A DNA stretch of 64,000 nucleotides from Selenomonadaceae bacterium. Its GTDB lineage: Bacteria; Bacillota; Negativicutes; Selenomonadales; Selenomonadaceae. Below the pieces are notes generated by a model, which saw only the letters and a program-made list of their open reading frames with translations, ran no database searches and was not told the origin of the DNA. This document shows, piece after piece, positions 52,701-61,267 of the stretch. A program made the translations under genes and the position numbers. The stretch lies in contig JAGABT010000012.1 of NCBI GenBank assembly GCA_017614505.1, positions 1 to 64,000 on the forward strand, in the 5' to 3' direction. Within the stretch, counting starts at the first letter, position 1, and the number at the start of each line of letters is the position of its first letter.

Positions 52701-53778
52701 TCTGGCAGTTTTGGCGCGGCAGTTCCAGCTTTATCAGGCGGAATACGAAGCGGTGGCGCTCAGAGCATTGCGATCGGGCTGGTACATTCTTGGGACTGAA
52801 CTTGAAAATTTTGAGCGCGAATTTGCCGAATATCTCGGCGCGAAATTTTGTATCGGCGTTAATTCTGGTCTTGACGCTTTGACGCTGGCGATTCGCGCGC
52901 TGGGAATTGGCGCGGGCGATGAAGTTATCGTGCCTGCGAACACGTACATTGCGACGGCGCTGGCGGTCATTGCCAACGGAGCCGCGCCGGTTTTCGTTGA
53001 GCCGGACGAATTTTACAACCTTGACGCTGAAAAAATTTCCGCCGCCGTTACCGAAAAAACCCGCGCGATTATGGTCGTTCACCTGTACGGTCATCCGGCG
53101 AATCTTGAGAAAATCTGCGCGATTGCCAGGAAATTTAATCTGCCGATTGTTGAGGACTGCGCTCAGTCTCACGGCGCGCGGTTTTGCGGAAAAATGACTG
53201 GGACTTTCGGCGTGGGCTGTTTCAGCTTTTACCCGACGAAAAATCTCGGCGCATTCGGTGACGCGGGCGCGGTCGTTACGGACGATGAAAATTTCGCGCG
53301 GGAAATTCGCACGCTCAGGAACTACGGCAGCGAAGTCAAGTACCATAACAAAATCGCCGGCGTCAATTCCAGGCTGGACGAAATTCAGGCGGCGCTTCTG
53401 CGCGTCAAACTTTCGCACCTTGACGAGCTCAACGCTGAACGTAAAAAAATTGCCCGCCGCTATTTGAACGAAATTAAAAATCGGCGTATAATTCTCCCGA
53501 AAATTTTGGACGGCGCCGAGCACGTCTGGCACCAGTTTGTTGTCCGTACGGATAACCGCGCCGCCTTTCAAAAGTATCTCGCGCAGGAAAATATTCAGAC
53601 CGTGATTCATTATCCAATTCCTCCGCATCTGGCTGAATGTTACGCGCCGCTGGGTTTTAAGCGCGGGGATTTTCCAATCGCTGAAAAATTCGCCGACGAA
53701 GTTCTGAGCCTGCCGATGTTCAACGGCATGACGCAGGCGGAAATTGATTACGTTATCGAAGTTGTGAACAAATTTTGA
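52690..53778 (+). CDS. DegT/DnrJ-type sugar aminotransferase (FdtB-like)
   Basis: 362 residues from GTG 52690 (GGAG 7 nt upstream). PLP enzyme of the DegT/DnrJ/EryC1/StrS family: GVNSGLDALTLAIRALGIG, PANTYIATALAV, VEDCAQSHGA with the PLP Asp, and the Schiff-base Lys in SFYPTKNLGAFGDAG. Acting after the 3,4-ketoisomerase, it would place an amino group at C3. Substrate inferred from the pair. Confidence 0.9.
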   Translation: MEINLAVLARQFQLYQAEYEAVALRALRSGWYILGTELENFEREFAEYLGAKFCIGVNSGLDALTLAIRALGIGAGDEVIVPANTYIATALAVIANGAAPVFVEPDEFYNLDAEKISAAVTEKTRAIMVVHLYGHPANLEKICAIARKFNLPIVEDCAQSHGARFCGKMTGTFGVGCFSFYPTKNLGAFGDAGAVVTDDENFAREIRTLRNYGSEVKYHNKIAGVNSRLDEIQAALLRVKLSHLDELNAERKKIARRYLNEIKNRRIILPKILDGAEHVWHQFVVRTDNRAAFQKYLAQENIQTVIHYPIPPHLAECYAPLGFKRGDFPIAEKFADEVLSLPMFNGMTQAEIDYVIEVVNKF

Positions 53779-53790
53779 GGAGTTGAAATT

Positions 53791-54579
53791 TTGCAGGATT
53801 CGCGTGAAAAAATTATTCGCTACTACAAGGGCACCGAAGGCGAGCACATGGCGGTTAAGCTTGTCGATTTCGCCGGTCAGGCGCTGAAAAATCGCAAGTA
53901 CAAGCTCAGCGGCTTCCTTACGCCCTTTGAACAGGAAATGGCGACGACCATTGCCAGCAGCCTCGGCGATTTGAATGTTGAGTTCGACGGCGGATTTGTC
54001 GGCGCGGAACGCCAGCGCGCGGCTTTTTGCCACGAAGATTTTGCCGGTACGCCAGTGTTTGAAATTGCCGTGATTAAGGCGGAATGGAACGGCGAATTTG
54101 CGCGGCTGAGCCATCGCGACGTTTTGGGTTCGATTCTGAGCCTTGGTGTCGACCGCGAATGCGTTGGCGACATTATCGCAACCAAAGAGTTCGCCAAAAT
54201 TCTCGTCGATAAGAAAATGGCGGAGTACTTCGTTGCAAATCTGACGCGGATTGGCGACGCTGGCGTTGAAACTTCGCTCGACGAACTTGCCGGCATTGAA
54301 CCGAAGGAAGAGCGCGTCAAGGAAATCAGCGCAACGGTTGCTTCCCTTCGCGCAGATTCTATCGCCGCCGCCGGTTTTGGAATGTCCCGCAGTCGCATGG
54401 CGACGGAAATTGCGGCGGAAAAAGTCAAGCTGAACTGGCAGACCGTTAAGAACGCCGCGCAGGCGATTAAGCAGGGCGATATTTTGAGTATGCGCGGGCG
54501 CGGGCGGCTTGAAGTCGCTGAAGTTCGCGGGCAGACTAAAAAGGGGCGCATTGGCGTCCTGCTGAAAAGATTTTTCTAA
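53791..54579 (+). CDS. YlmH-family S4 RNA-binding protein
   Basis: 262 residues from TTG 53791 (GAGGAG upstream). An N-terminal YlmH domain (GFLTPFEQEMATTIASSLG, EIAVIKAEWNGEFARLSHRDVLGSIL) precedes an S4 domain near the C-terminus (VKLNWQTVKNAAQAIKQGDILSMRGRG). Homologues are involved in cell division clusters and bind stalled 50S-tRNA complexes in ribosome quality control. Next to divIVA, as usual. Confidence 0.93.
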   Translation: MQDSREKIIRYYKGTEGEHMAVKLVDFAGQALKNRKYKLSGFLTPFEQEMATTIASSLGDLNVEFDGGFVGAERQRAAFCHEDFAGTPVFEIAVIKAEWNGEFARLSHRDVLGSILSLGVDRECVGDIIATKEFAKILVDKKMAEYFVANLTRIGDAGVETSLDELAGIEPKEERVKEISATVASLRADSIAAAGFGMSRSRMATEIAAEKVKLNWQTVKNAAQAIKQGDILSMRGRGRLEVAEVRGQTKKGRIGVLLKRFF

Positions 54580-54594
54580 GGAGGCGGTGGCTGA

Positions 54595-55326
54595 ATGCTT
54601 ACCCCGCTTGATATTCACAATCACGAGTTCAAAAAAGGTTTTCGCGGCTACGACGAGGGCGAGGTTGACGATTTTCTTGACAGGATTGTCAGCGACTACG
54701 AAAAAGTTCTGCGCGAAAATGAAAAGCTCAAGGAACGCGCCAATCTCAGCGAAAAGGAGCTTATTCACTACAAAAGCCTGGAAAAAAATATGCAGGATAC
54801 TTTGCTCGTCGCGCAGAAAACCGCCGAGGAAGTCATAACCTCCGCGCGCAAAACTGCAAAGGAAATTCGCGATAACGCCACTAACGAGGCGCAGAACGTT
54901 CACGAAAATACCATGCGCGAAGCTCAGAATATCCGCGTGCAGGCGCAGCTTGACGCAAAAAAAAGTATCGATGAAGCCGCGCACAAACTCCACGGCGTTG
55001 CTCTCGAATATGAACGCCTTGTCCGCGAAAAAAATTCCTTCCTGCTGAAAATTCGCACCGCGCTTGAATCTGAACTGGCGGTCGTTGTCCAGCTCTTAGC
55101 CTCAATTCCCAGCCAGGCGGAAGCAGATACGCTCAAAAACGCCGCGCTGAAAATTGAGCAAAGCCTGAATGAAGCCAACGCTAAACCTGCCGCAAGCGTC
55201 GCTAAGACTGAAACTCCGCCGCCGGAAAATCCCGCTGAACAGGATACCAAACTCCTGCCCACTGCGAAAAAATCCAAAGCCAGCGCGGACGACGCTACCG
55301 CCACTTATACGCCCGTCAAAAAGTAG
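54595..55326 (+). CDS. divIVA: Cell division / polarity protein DivIVA
   Basis: 243 residues. LTPLDIHNHEFKKGFRGYDE with the membrane-curvature-sensing N-terminus, then VDDFLDRIVSDYEKVLREN and a long coiled coil to about residue 150. The C-terminal 60 residues are a disordered Pro/Lys/Ala tail. GGAGG precedes ATG 54595. Confidence 0.94.
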   Translation: MLTPLDIHNHEFKKGFRGYDEGEVDDFLDRIVSDYEKVLRENEKLKERANLSEKELIHYKSLEKNMQDTLLVAQKTAEEVITSARKTAKEIRDNATNEAQNVHENTMREAQNIRVQAQLDAKKSIDEAAHKLHGVALEYERLVREKNSFLLKIRTALESELAVVVQLLASIPSQAEADTLKNAALKIEQSLNEANAKPAASVAKTETPPPENPAEQDTKLLPTAKKSKASADDATATYTPVKK

Positions 55327-55327
55327 A

Positions 55328-55870
55328 GTGCCCGCCGTGAAATCAATCATTCCAATCCTGAAAAAAATTCTGCTCGGCGTCGAACTGGCTGTCGTGATAG
55401 CGCTCGTGCACTGGGAAAAAGTTCTGTTCGCCGGAATAATCGCGCTGGATCAGTTCACGAAATCGCGCGTCGTCGCAACAATGCGGCTCGGCGAATCAAT
55501 TCCAGTCGTGCAGGATTTTTTCCATTTCACATACGTCACAAACCCTGGCGCGGCATTCGGAATTTTGCCGAATCAGCGGCTATTTTTTTTAGTCATGGGC
55601 GGCGCGCTGCTGGTACTTTTCGCAATTTTTTACCCGCGCATACCGAAAACCGACAGGCTGCTGAAATTCGGCGTGCTCTGCTTAGTCAGCGGCTCGACGG
55701 CAAATCTAATCGACCGCGTTAAAATCGGCGCCGTGGTAGATTTTTTCGACTTCAGAGTCTGGCCAATTTTCAACGTGGCTGACATTGCCGTCGTCGTCGG
55801 AATGTTCGTCATGGTCTACGTGATAATTTTCATGGAAGAACCGCCGCGCGTCGAAGGAGTACGGCGATGA
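55328..55870 (+). CDS. lspA: Lipoprotein signal peptidase
   Basis: Cleaves the signal peptide of prolipoproteins in the membrane. Catalytic Asps in NLIDRVKIGAVVDFFDF and FNVADIAVVVG; NPGAAFGIL is also conserved. Four or five membrane helices. GTG 55328 gives 180 residues with about 26 residues more than usual at the N-terminus; GTG 55406 (MHWEKVLFAGI) would give a normal 154-residue protein but has no visible ribosome-binding site. Confidence 0.9.
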   Translation: MPAVKSIIPILKKILLGVELAVVIALVHWEKVLFAGIIALDQFTKSRVVATMRLGESIPVVQDFFHFTYVTNPGAAFGILPNQRLFFLVMGGALLVLFAIFYPRIPKTDRLLKFGVLCLVSGSTANLIDRVKIGAVVDFFDFRVWPIFNVADIAVVVGMFVMVYVIIFMEEPPRVEGVRR

Positions 55871-56769
55871 ATTTTAAATCTGACGCAAAAAATCTTCGGC
55901 TCGACGTTTATCTGAACGAAAAATTTCCCGATAAATCCCGCTCGCACATTCAGAAAATTATCAGCAGCGGCGCGGTTACCGTCGAAGGGAAAATTGTCAA
56001 GCCCAGTTTCAAGCTGAGCGGCGGCGAAATTATTTCAGTCACCGAAACCGAAAGCGTCGACGCGGAATACCTGCCGGAAAATCTGCCGCTGGATATTCTG
56101 TACGAAGACGCCGACATTATCGTTGTCAACAAGGCGCGCGGAATGACCGTTCACCCCGCCGAAACCGTTCACTCCGGCACGCTCGTCAATGCCCTGCTTT
56201 TCCACTGCAAGGATTTATCTGGGATTAACGGCGTGCGTCGCCCTGGGATTGTTCACCGGCTTGACAAGGATACTTCCGGCGTGATGGTCGTCGCCAAAAA
56301 TGACGCGGCTCATGTAAATCTGGCGGAGCAGATTCAGAGCAAAACTGCCGTGCGGACTTATCTGGCGATTGTCCACGGAATTATTTCGGACGGCGCGGGC
56401 ATTATTACCGGCGCGATTGGGCGCGATAAAGCTGACAGGAAGAAAATGGCGGTCGTGGCGGACGGCAAACCCGCTGTGACTGAATTTAAAGTTCTGGCGC
56501 GCTTTGAAAATTTTACTTACGTCGAGTGCAAACTGCAGACCGGCAGGACGCACCAGATTCGCGTGCACATGGCGGCGATTGGTCACCCGCTCCTTGGCGA
56601 TACAAAGTACACCGCGCGGAAAAATATTTTTGCTATCGACGGGCAGGCGCTGCATTCGCACACGCTGAGTCTGACGCACCCTGCAACTGGCGAGCGTATG
56701 AATTTTACCGCGCCGCTGCCGGACGATATGGCGGAAATTTTAAAAAGACTTGGAGGCAGAAATGTTTAA
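55867..56769 (+). CDS. RluD-type 23S rRNA pseudouridine synthase
   Basis: 300 residues. N-terminal S4 domain (SRSHIQKIISSGAVTVEGKI) and a pseudouridine synthase domain with the catalytic Asp in HRLDKDTSGVMVVAK and LQTGRTHQIRVH. ATGA overlap with lspA; lspA-rluD pairs are common. Which uridines it modifies cannot be read from sequence. Confidence 0.93.
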   Translation: MNFKSDAKNLRLDVYLNEKFPDKSRSHIQKIISSGAVTVEGKIVKPSFKLSGGEIISVTETESVDAEYLPENLPLDILYEDADIIVVNKARGMTVHPAETVHSGTLVNALLFHCKDLSGINGVRRPGIVHRLDKDTSGVMVVAKNDAAHVNLAEQIQSKTAVRTYLAIVHGIISDGAGIITGAIGRDKADRKKMAVVADGKPAVTEFKVLARFENFTYVECKLQTGRTHQIRVHMAAIGHPLLGDTKYTARKNIFAIDGQALHSHTLSLTHPATGERMNFTAPLPDDMAEILKRLGGRNV

Positions 56770-57418
56770 TTTTTCCCGCAAGGACACAGAGTTTTTCGAT
56801 TTGTTTCTGGAGAACGCGAAATATTTTCACCTCGGCGCGGTACTGCTTGACGAAGTTATCAAAGACCCGAACAAAACTTTCGAGCGCATTGAGGAAATTC
56901 TTGGGCTCGAATCCGCCGCCGATGAAATTAATGAACGCATTATCGCCAAACTGAACCTGAGCTTTATCACGCCAATCGACCGCGAAGATATTTACTCAAT
57001 CGCAGGCGAGCTGGCAACCGGCGTTGACATGCTCCACGACGCGCTCCAGCGAATTATCATGTACCACGCCGGTCGAGCCACTGAAAAATCCGCGCGAATG
57101 ACTAAACTGCTCGTTGACAGTACCAATGAACTCCTGCGCGCCTTCGAGCTTATGCATGACATCAAAAAAAATCAGCGCGAAATGCTGGAAGCCGTCCACA
57201 AAGTTTCGGACTACGAATCGAAGGGTGATCACATTTTCCGCGAAGATATTGGCGCGCTCTTCGACGAGGCGGAAATTGCCGCGAAGGAACACGGCGCCAG
57301 CAAGGCGGTTATCCACCTGATTAAGTGGAAGGACATTATGGAAGATTTGGAGCAGACGCTCGACCACTGCAAGAAAATTGCTGACATGATTCGCGGCGTC
57401 GTGATGAAATATGCTTGA
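56762..57418 (+). CDS. DUF47/PhoU-like phosphate transport regulator
   Basis: 218 residues from ATG 56762 (GGAGGC upstream). An all-helical DUF47 protein with the acidic metal-binding pattern ESAADEINERIIAKL and DYESKGDHIFREDIGALF. It is paired with a PiT transporter (8-bp overlap), the common accessory arrangement, and probably controls phosphate uptake. Confidence 0.9.
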   Translation: MFNFSRKDTEFFDLFLENAKYFHLGAVLLDEVIKDPNKTFERIEEILGLESAADEINERIIAKLNLSFITPIDREDIYSIAGELATGVDMLHDALQRIIMYHAGRATEKSARMTKLLVDSTNELLRAFELMHDIKKNQREMLEAVHKVSDYESKGDHIFREDIGALFDEAEIAAKEHGASKAVIHLIKWKDIMEDLEQTLDHCKKIADMIRGVVMKYA

Positions 57419-58409
57419 ACTGCAATATTTAATTTTCACGGTGATAATCCTGGCGCTGGCGTTCGACTTCATCAACGGCTTCCACGATACCGCCAACGCA
57501 ATCGCAACTTCAGTCAGCACGCGCGCGCTTTACCCGACCCATGCGATTATCATGGCGGCGGGGCTGAATTTTTTTGGCGCAATGTTTTCAACGGGCGTTG
57601 CCAAAACTATCGGCGGCGATATTGTCAGCTCGGCGAGTATCGTTGACGAAAAAATTATCATTGCGGCGCTGTTCGGCGCTATCGTCTGGAATCTGCTTAC
57701 GTGGTGGTTCGGTATTCCGTCCAGTTCCTCGCACGCGCTGGTTGGCGGACTCATTGGCGCAGTTTTAATTTCAGTCGGCGCGGAAGGCTTGAACTTCAAC
57801 GGCATTGGCAAAATCGTTATCGCGCTGATAGCCTCGCCGGTCGTTGCGATTGTCACGGGAATTATCGTCATGAACATTCTGTTCCGGCTGTTCGGAAATT
57901 TCAGCCCGCACGCGGTTAATCAGAATTTCCGGCGCATGCAAATTTTATCGGCGGCGACGATGGCTTTTTCGCACGGCTCGAATGACGCGCAGAAATCCAT
58001 GGGAATAATCACGCTGGCGCTTTTCAGCGGCGGATTCATACAGGAATTTGAAGTGCCGACGTTCGTAAAAATCTTGTGCGCAACGGCAATGGCGGTAGGA
58101 ACTGCGACTGGCGGCTGGCGAATCATAAGGACAATCGGCGGAAAGATTTTCAAGCTGGAGCCAATTTCTGGCTTCGCGGCGGATTTAAATTCGTCCATCG
58201 TAGTATTCAGCGCGACGCTCCTGCACCTGCCGGTTTCGACGACGCACGTAGTTTCGGGCTCAATCATGGGCGTAGGAACGGCAAAGCGCGTGAACGCGGT
58301 ACACTGGGGCGTTGCGCAGGAAATGGTAAAGGCGTGGGTTATGACGATACCGCTGACGGCGCTCATGGGCGCGGCGGCTTATTTCGCAGTAGATTTTTTA
58401 TTCGATTGA
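57411..58409 (+). CDS. Low-affinity inorganic phosphate transporter, PiT family
   Basis: 332 residues, about nine membrane helices. The duplicated PiT signatures are visible: DFINGFHDTANAIAT in the first half and SHGSNDAQKSMG in the second, with GIPSSSSHALVGG and VSTTHVVSGSIMGVG. It imports phosphate with cations. Coupled to the DUF47 gene. Confidence 0.94.
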   Translation: MLELQYLIFTVIILALAFDFINGFHDTANAIATSVSTRALYPTHAIIMAAGLNFFGAMFSTGVAKTIGGDIVSSASIVDEKIIIAALFGAIVWNLLTWWFGIPSSSSHALVGGLIGAVLISVGAEGLNFNGIGKIVIALIASPVVAIVTGIIVMNILFRLFGNFSPHAVNQNFRRMQILSAATMAFSHGSNDAQKSMGIITLALFSGGFIQEFEVPTFVKILCATAMAVGTATGGWRIIRTIGGKIFKLEPISGFAADLNSSIVVFSATLLHLPVSTTHVVSGSIMGVGTAKRVNAVHWGVAQEMVKAWVMTIPLTALMGAAAYFAVDFLFD

Positions 58410-58412
58410 GCG

Positions 58413-59201
58413 GTGAGAATTTTGAAGGTAGCGTTTTTCGATTCGGGAATAGGCGGGCTGTCGGTTTTACATCACGCGATGAAAATTTTGCCGGACGAGG
58501 AATTTGTATTTTTCGCGGACGAAGACAATGTACCGTACGGGACAAAATCTCGCGCGGAAGTTTTAAAACTGGTCGAGGCGGCGTTTGAATTTCTGGTCGC
58601 GCAGGAAGTCGGAGCGATAGTTGTGGCGTGCAACACGGCAACTTCAGCGGCAGTGCGAGCTATGCGCGCGAAATATTCACTGCCGATAGTTGGAATGGAG
58701 CCGGCGGTAAAGCTGGCGCTGGATTTGTTCCCTGCGCGAAAAGTTCTGGTGACGGCGACGGAAATAACGATACGCGGCGATAAAATTCAGGCGCTGATTG
58801 ACAGGGTACACGCGCGGGAATTTGCGGTACTGCGGGCGCTGCCGGAGCTGGTGGAATTTGCGGAGCGCATGGAATTTGAATCGGCGGCGGTAGAAAAATA
58901 TTTGCGGGCGGAATTTGCGGCGTACGACTTCGCGGAATTTTCGTCGGTAGTGCTGGGCTGCACGCACTTCAACTATTTCAAGGACACGATGCGGAAAATC
59001 CTGCCGCCGCACGTGAAACTTCTGGACGGGAACGCGGGCACGCTGAACTATCTGATAAAGCTGGCAGGCTTGAAGGCAGAGGCGGCGGATAAAATCCCGC
59101 GCGTGGAATATTTTTACTCAGGGCGGCGGGTGACGGACGCGGCAGAACTGGCGCGGCTGGAAAAATATTTGCGGCGGCTGGACAAAATGTACTTGCTCTG
59201 A
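58413..59201 (+). CDS. murI: Glutamate racemase
   Basis: Supplies D-glutamate for peptidoglycan. Catalytic cysteines in VACNTATSAA and VLGCTHF, and FDSGIGGLSVL with VPYGTKS. About 262 residues from GTG 58413; TTG 58422, four nt after GGTGAG, is an equally plausible start. It follows the phosphate transporter by 3 bp. Confidence 0.94.
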   Translation: MRILKVAFFDSGIGGLSVLHHAMKILPDEEFVFFADEDNVPYGTKSRAEVLKLVEAAFEFLVAQEVGAIVVACNTATSAAVRAMRAKYSLPIVGMEPAVKLALDLFPARKVLVTATEITIRGDKIQALIDRVHAREFAVLRALPELVEFAERMEFESAAVEKYLRAEFAAYDFAEFSSVVLGCTHFNYFKDTMRKILPPHVKLLDGNAGTLNYLIKLAGLKAEAADKIPRVEYFYSGRRVTDAAELARLEKYLRRLDKMYLL

Positions 59202-59212
59202 GGAAGGTTTTT

Positions 59213-59785
59213 ATGAAAGATGAGCAAAAGAAATGGCTGGATTTTAAAATAGACAGCGCGCGCCGCATTTTAGATTTGAAGATTGAGTCTTCTTTTAGGT
59301 CAACAGTAAATTTTCAAGTTCACGAAATGCAAAATAATCTTTACCGTGTTTTCTGGAAAAAAGGCAAATCGACTGATGATATTTTTGCTATGATTATTGA
59401 ATACGTAGAAAATAACAATGTCGACAAAAAAACGCCACTCGTTAAACTCCTTCAAGACGAAAATCTCACAAAATTTATGCAGTCCAGATTTACGCTTCAT
59501 AGCGCTGATTTGAGCGAATCTGATATGAATTTGATAAACGCTGTAGTTAATGCTAGTTGGAGTCAGGTAAAATACATACGCGCTCTTTGCGGACATTCGT
59601 ACACAATAAAAATTTACGGCGAAAATCCGCGCGAATATTGCAGCTGGTGCGACATTCCTGCAAGTTGGACGGCTTTGATTCCGCTGGTAGATTTTCTGAT
59701 TGACGTGGCGAATCTTAAGCCCAGACGAAATTACGAGGTTACTTACATTGGCGAAAAGGCTGTCGCGCGGAAGGGAGATTTTTGA
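59213..59785 (+). CDS. Unknown protein with a CxH/CxxC-like motif, AT-richer than neighbours
   Basis: 190 residues from ATG 59213 (GAGGAAGG upstream). The first half is charged and helical; the second contains LCGHSYTIKIYGENPREYCSWCDIPA, a possible zinc-binding cluster, then a hydrophobic helix (TALIPLVDFLIDVANL) and a beta-rich end. Codons lean toward A/T at third positions, unlike flanking genes, which suggests acquisition. I do not recognise the family. The stop is immediately before the cobA-hemD start, so it is transcribed with it. Confidence 0.6.
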   Translation: MKDEQKKWLDFKIDSARRILDLKIESSFRSTVNFQVHEMQNNLYRVFWKKGKSTDDIFAMIIEYVENNNVDKKTPLVKLLQDENLTKFMQSRFTLHSADLSESDMNLINAVVNASWSQVKYIRALCGHSYTIKIYGENPREYCSWCDIPASWTALIPLVDFLIDVANLKPRRNYEVTYIGEKAVARKGDF

Positions 59786-61267
59786 ATGGTATATCTGATA
59801 GGCGCGGGACCAGGCGACGCTGGACTTCTGACGGTCAAGGCGCGCGAAATTCTTGAGGCGGCGGACGTTGTGATTTACGACCGGCTGGCTGAGGAAAAAA
59901 TTTTGAGCTACGCGGCGAACGCTGAAAAAATTTACGTTGGCAAAACTTCCGGCAGTCATACGCTCAGCCAGACCGAAATTAATAATCTGCTGGTTGAGAA
60001 AGGGCGCGCTGAAAAAATTGTCGTGCGGCTCAAGGGCGGAGACCCGTTCGTTTTCGGACGCGGCGGCGAGGAAGCACTTGCCCTGCGCGAAAATGGCGTT
60101 GACTTCGAGATAATTTCCGGCGTCACCAGCGCGATAGCCGTGCCAGCCTGCGCCGGTATTCCCGTCACGCACCGCGGCGTTGCCACGTCTTTCGCCGTCG
60201 TAACCGGTCACGAGAAAGATGACGCGTCAACCATTCGCTGGGACAAAATTTCAACCGCCGTCGACACGCTGATTTTTCTGATGGGCGTCGAGAATCTGCC
60301 GAAAATTACTGCCAAGCTTATCGAGAACGGTCGCGCTGAAAATACGCCCGCCGCCGTCATTCGCAACGGTACAAAATCCAGCCAGCAGGTTCTAGTTTCG
60401 ACGCTGGGAAATATCGCCGCTGAAGTTGCTGAAAAAAATATCACGCCGCCCGCAATTTTTATCGTGGGCGACGTGGTGAATCTGCGCGAAAAAATCTGCT
60501 GGTTCGATAATAAGCCGCTGTTCGGCAGAAAAATTCTGGTTACGCGCGCCAGAGCTCAGGCGTCGAAACTTACACGCCAGCTTGAAAATCTCGGCGCGGG
60601 CGTTATCGAATTTCCCACGATTCAAATCGCCGAACCCAGCGACAATTTCACGGCGCTCGACGCGGCTATAAAAAATATGCATAGTTTTGACTGGCTGATT
60701 TTCACCAGCGCGAACGGCGTCGACAAATTCTTTGAGCGCTTGAAAATTTTCCGGCTTGACGCGCGGGCTCTGGCTAATGCTAAAGTTGCGGCGATTGGCA
60801 GGGCGACGGCTGAAAAACTTTTAAAGCACGGTATTTGCGCGGATTTAATTCCAGCTGAGTTTCGCGCTGAAAGCTTAATTGACGCGCTGAAAAATCAGGT
60901 CGCCGGTAAAAAAATCCTGCTGGCTCGCGCTGAAACTGCCAGAGACATTCTGCCGGTTGAGCTGGAAAAATCTGGCGCTGAAATTACCGTCGCCGCCGCC
61001 TACAAGACAATTTCCGCCGCTGAAAAAAATCTTGACGCGGATTTTGACATGGCGACTTTCACGAGTTCTTCGACGGTTGAAAATTTTATCAGAGCAGTTG
61101 GCGCTGAGCGGCTGAAAAATGTCAGGGTTGCGGCGATTGGTCCGATAACTGCGCAGACGCTGGAAAAATTCGGCGTGACGGCTGACGTTATCGCGCAGGA
61201 ATTTACCATTGCCGGACTGGTTGACGCTATTAAAAATTTTTATGGGAGTGCTGCTGATGTTCAATAA
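59786..61267 (+). CDS. Fused uroporphyrinogen-III C-methyltransferase / uroporphyrinogen-III synthase
   Basis: 493 residues. Domain 1 (about 1-245) is the SUMT: GAGPGDAGLLTVKA, VRLKGGDPFVFGRGGEE, GIPVTHRG, ending in FIVGDVVNLREK. Domain 2 (about 250-490) is HemD: LVTRARAQASKLTRQLE, FDWLIFTSANGVDKFFERL, IGRATAEKLLKHGI, and TFTSSSTVENF. Together they make precorrin-2 from hydroxymethylbilane, feeding sirohaem or cobalamin. CobA-HemD fusions are common in anaerobic Firmicutes. hemA and hemC are not here. Confidence 0.94.
   Translation: MVYLIGAGPGDAGLLTVKAREILEAADVVIYDRLAEEKILSYAANAEKIYVGKTSGSHTLSQTEINNLLVEKGRAEKIVVRLKGGDPFVFGRGGEEALALRENGVDFEIISGVTSAIAVPACAGIPVTHRGVATSFAVVTGHEKDDASTIRWDKISTAVDTLIFLMGVENLPKITAKLIENGRAENTPAAVIRNGTKSSQQVLVSTLGNIAAEVAEKNITPPAIFIVGDVVNLREKICWFDNKPLFGRKILVTRARAQASKLTRQLENLGAGVIEFPTIQIAEPSDNFTALDAAIKNMHSFDWLIFTSANGVDKFFERLKIFRLDARALANAKVAAIGRATAEKLLKHGICADLIPAEFRAESLIDALKNQVAGKKILLARAETARDILPVELEKSGAEITVAAAYKTISAAEKNLDADFDMATFTSSSTVENFIRAVGAERLKNVRVAAIGPITAQTLEKFGVTADVIAQEFTIAGLVDAIKNFYGSAADVQ

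Noticed and set aside
52672..54993. Open frame of about 773 codons on the minus strand
   Set aside because: It lies antisense to the aminotransferase, ylmH and divIVA genes, all with clear family motifs. The protein is Phe/Asn/Arg-rich with no recognisable motif and no ribosome-binding site; it results from GC-biased third positions of the real genes.
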